A stretch of DNA of 64,000 bases from Eubacterium sp. 14-2 (GTDB taxonomy: Bacteria; Bacillota; Clostridia; Lachnospirales; Lachnospiraceae), in the NCBI RefSeq assembly GCF_000403845.2, contig NZ_KE159568.1, positions 683,725 through 747,724 of the forward strand, given 5' to 3'. The stretch's first letter is position 1; every line of letters starts with the position of its first letter. A program made the position numbers and the translations under genes. Shown piece after piece: positions 63,401-64,000 of this stretch. Below the pieces are notes generated by a model. It worked only from the letters and a program-made list of their open reading frames with translations. It was not told the origin of the DNA and ran no database searches.

Positions 63401-64000
63401 TGTTCGATATCTTCAAAGACAACAATTTCTGACGGGCCTGCCAGAGCCTGCTGCAAATCTCCCGTAAACATGGCGCTGTCTGATTTTCCCTGATAAGCTG
63501 ACATATCCAGTTTTGAAATATCCGGATAAGATATAATGCCTCTCTGTTTCAGGAGCCGGCCTGCTACTGCCGCCGCTGTAACCTTGCCCCTGCTTTCTGT
63601 TCCGGTTATCAGTATGTTATTTTTTGTTTTCCGCAAATCATAGCCCATAACGAAAGGACGTTTGAAAGCCTGACAAAGCATTCTCACATCTTTCGGCATA
63701 CCAATCCAGTGGTTCCGAAATTCCCGCTCAAATCCTTCAAATTTCTGTTCCGCCCTTTCGGCGTTCATCACACCGCCGGATGAAGCATGAAATCCCTGCT
63801 CTGTTCTGTGCATCTCCTCCGCAGAATAAGCGGAAGTGCTCAGAACGGAATCCATTCTCTGCTGAACTGCCGTATTCCCGTTATGGACCGTATATGTGCC
63901 TGCCTCCACCGTCTCTCTGTTATCTCTTCTTCTGCGTGCGATAAATCCCTGTTCCCTGGCTGCATCCACTATCTGCATTTCCGGGAAAAGAAACCGCAGT
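60445..64000 (-). CDS. Multi-module AAA+ ATPase: one degenerate module plus three CbbX/SpoVK-type modules, partial
   Basis: At least 1177 residues from the first visible ATG (63978), but the frame stays open to the window edge and that ATG lacks an RBS, so the N-terminus is missing. Module 0 (about residues 110-340): NNILITGTESRGK with a degenerate Walker A and a Walker B-like EIVVFEDIEQI. Modules 1-3 have TGNPGTGKTTIARIVAKYL (421), SGNPGTGKTTIARVVAEMF (689), and MGNPGTGKTMMARTVANVL (960). They also carry VLFIDEAYAL-type Walker B and RFPN-type sensor regions. CbbX-like modules also occur in EccA of type VII secretion and in SpoVK. Partner genes follow with overlap. Confidence 0.88.
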   Translation of the reverse strand, partial: LRFLFPEMQIVDAAREQGFIARRRRDNRETVEAGTYTVHNGNTAVQQRMDSVLSTSAYSAEEMHRTEQGFHASSGGVMNAERAEQKFEGFEREFRNHWIGMPKDVRMLCQAFKRPFVMGYDLRKTKNNILITGTESRGKVTAAAVAGRLLKQRGIISYPDISKLDMSAYQGKSDSAMFTGDLQQALAGPSEIVVFEDIEQINAGDIDTVIKIISEGFCRLPAGNTGRNLVLSARGKYFIFTSSAGETRVSEILGQDFIRKLGDIICLEHLGEDEIREVIKGLTEEFRKKTMQHLQIRLEMETTFTEQLRQEYSLAEGIRGLQINIEENIYKPLAEYRLQNPANGEERAVIGYEDGYFMKNGRTIWLKDFQKRYDEAGIEQVKQELAEVIGLDSVKEYVLNLENNLKVQQLRESRGLKAADISMHMIFTGNPGTGKTTIARIVAKYLKAIGVLTSGQLREVSRSELVGQYVGHTAVLTSNVIKSAIGGVLFIDEAYALCRDENDMFGVEAIDTLVKGMEDNRDNLVVILAGYEDEMEDFIRTNPGLKSRFPNQINFEDYTPEEMYRIAEVTVKSKGYVLAEDCREPLLEEFEKRQIRGRNDSGNGRLVRNLTEAAILKQSQRIVADASQNLELLTSSDFGLEEKEKFDLEKALKGIIGLEQVKSVVRSQYNVLLAQEKRKKAELKVDTTQSLNMIFSGNPGTGKTTIARVVAEMFHAMGLLKSGHLVETDRGGLVAEYVGHTAKKTEEVFKSALGGVLFVDEAYAIMNDGGSFGQECIDTLVKLIEDFRGEILVILAGYTKEMKDFMKANSGLESRFPLQIEFPDYTAEELFEIGKDMIQKKGFCLSEAAVPVLKEEIFTLKKHSRASSGNGRMIRNFVEEIVRRQSGRIAVSDVSEEDMILLIPEDIASDTQKTEVYDLEQDLSGVIGLESVKRYIRSLNARLKVQEERRKQGMKINSTQTLHMIFMGNPGTGKTMMARTVANVLANMGVIHTNKLVETDRSGLVAGYVGQTAMKTREVTESALDGVLFIDEAYSLAQGGENDFGKEAIDTLVKMMDDNRDRLVVILAGYSHDMQNFLAQNAGLESRFPNIIEFEDYGTDELMAIAGKMYSEQGYMLHPSAEALLRNVFETGRKQPQFGNGRFVRNVFEKSLNAQALRLSSEGEMDAEDLMMITENDIREVISL

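Noticed and set aside
1-64000. CRISPR array, tRNA or rRNA genes
   Set aside because: Looked for regularly spaced direct repeats and tRNA-like TTCGA loops with CCA ends; none found.

Overview
The window looks like chromosomal DNA of a spore-forming gut Clostridium of the Lachnospiraceae type. The basis is moderate GC with low-GC Gram-positive ribosome-binding sites (AGGAGG), sporulation operons (spoIIA and spoVA), a T-box leader on valS, a DUF342/FapA-family protein, small Lachnospiraceae-style membrane proteins, and Tn916-type integrase remnants. Species cannot be named from this sequence alone. Most genes lie on the minus strand. The window starts inside purM and ends inside a large AAA+ ATPase gene.

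Region 1 (1-33.3 kb) is mainly core genome: purine and pyrimidine genes (purM, purE, pyrE), a chemoreceptor, an M29 aminopeptidase, small membrane proteins, spoVAA/AB/AC next to spoIIAA/AB/sigF, folC, a FapA-like protein, valS with a complete T-box leader and promoter, an RND pump with its TetR regulator and a His-tailed DMT transporter, a secreted lipase-like protein, pta, a DUF305 protein, an ECF sigma/anti-sigma pair, a gamma-carbonic anhydrase and a low-molecular-weight phosphatase. One accessory cassette (ATPase + PIN-like protein, 7.5-9.2 kb) sits where spoVAD/spoVAE could have followed spoVAC.

Region 2 (33.4-44.3 kb) is an AT-rich genomic island. It holds a two-gene nuclease + SMC-like ATPase cassette resembling ABC-three-component conflict systems. 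It also holds a Tn916-type integrase cut by an IS630-family element, with an IS256-family element inserted right beside it; both have readable target duplications. A three-gene cassette follows (small P-loop kinase, GNAT fused to a PUA-like domain, ASCH protein), then an ISAs1-family element, a fragment of a second integrase, and a complete-looking type I toxin-antitoxin locus (26-residue hydrophobic peptide plus convergent antisense RNA).

Region 3 (44.9-59.3 kb) is a run of peptide-stress and bacteriocin-resistance type modules: a methyltransferase with a VanRS-like two-component system; an SdpI/SdpR-like pair behind an ABC exporter; a decayed second ABC exporter with GntR and MerR regulators; a remnant of a Vat/CatB-type acetyltransferase; and an ABC exporter whose ATPase and permease genes are separated by an AgrC-like kinase and flanked by a LytTR regulator. 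A 13-base motif shared upstream of that ATPase and permease is a candidate LytTR operator.

Region 4 (59.3-64 kb) is a tight three-gene run ending in an unusual protein with one degenerate AAA-like module followed by three CbbX/SpoVK-type AAA+ modules, cut by the window edge.

A 79-base repeat occurs twice (6.96 and 53.92 kb), each copy followed by a strong hairpin; the hairpin stem sequence also recurs near valS. All functional calls come from reading motifs by eye. No database search was run.
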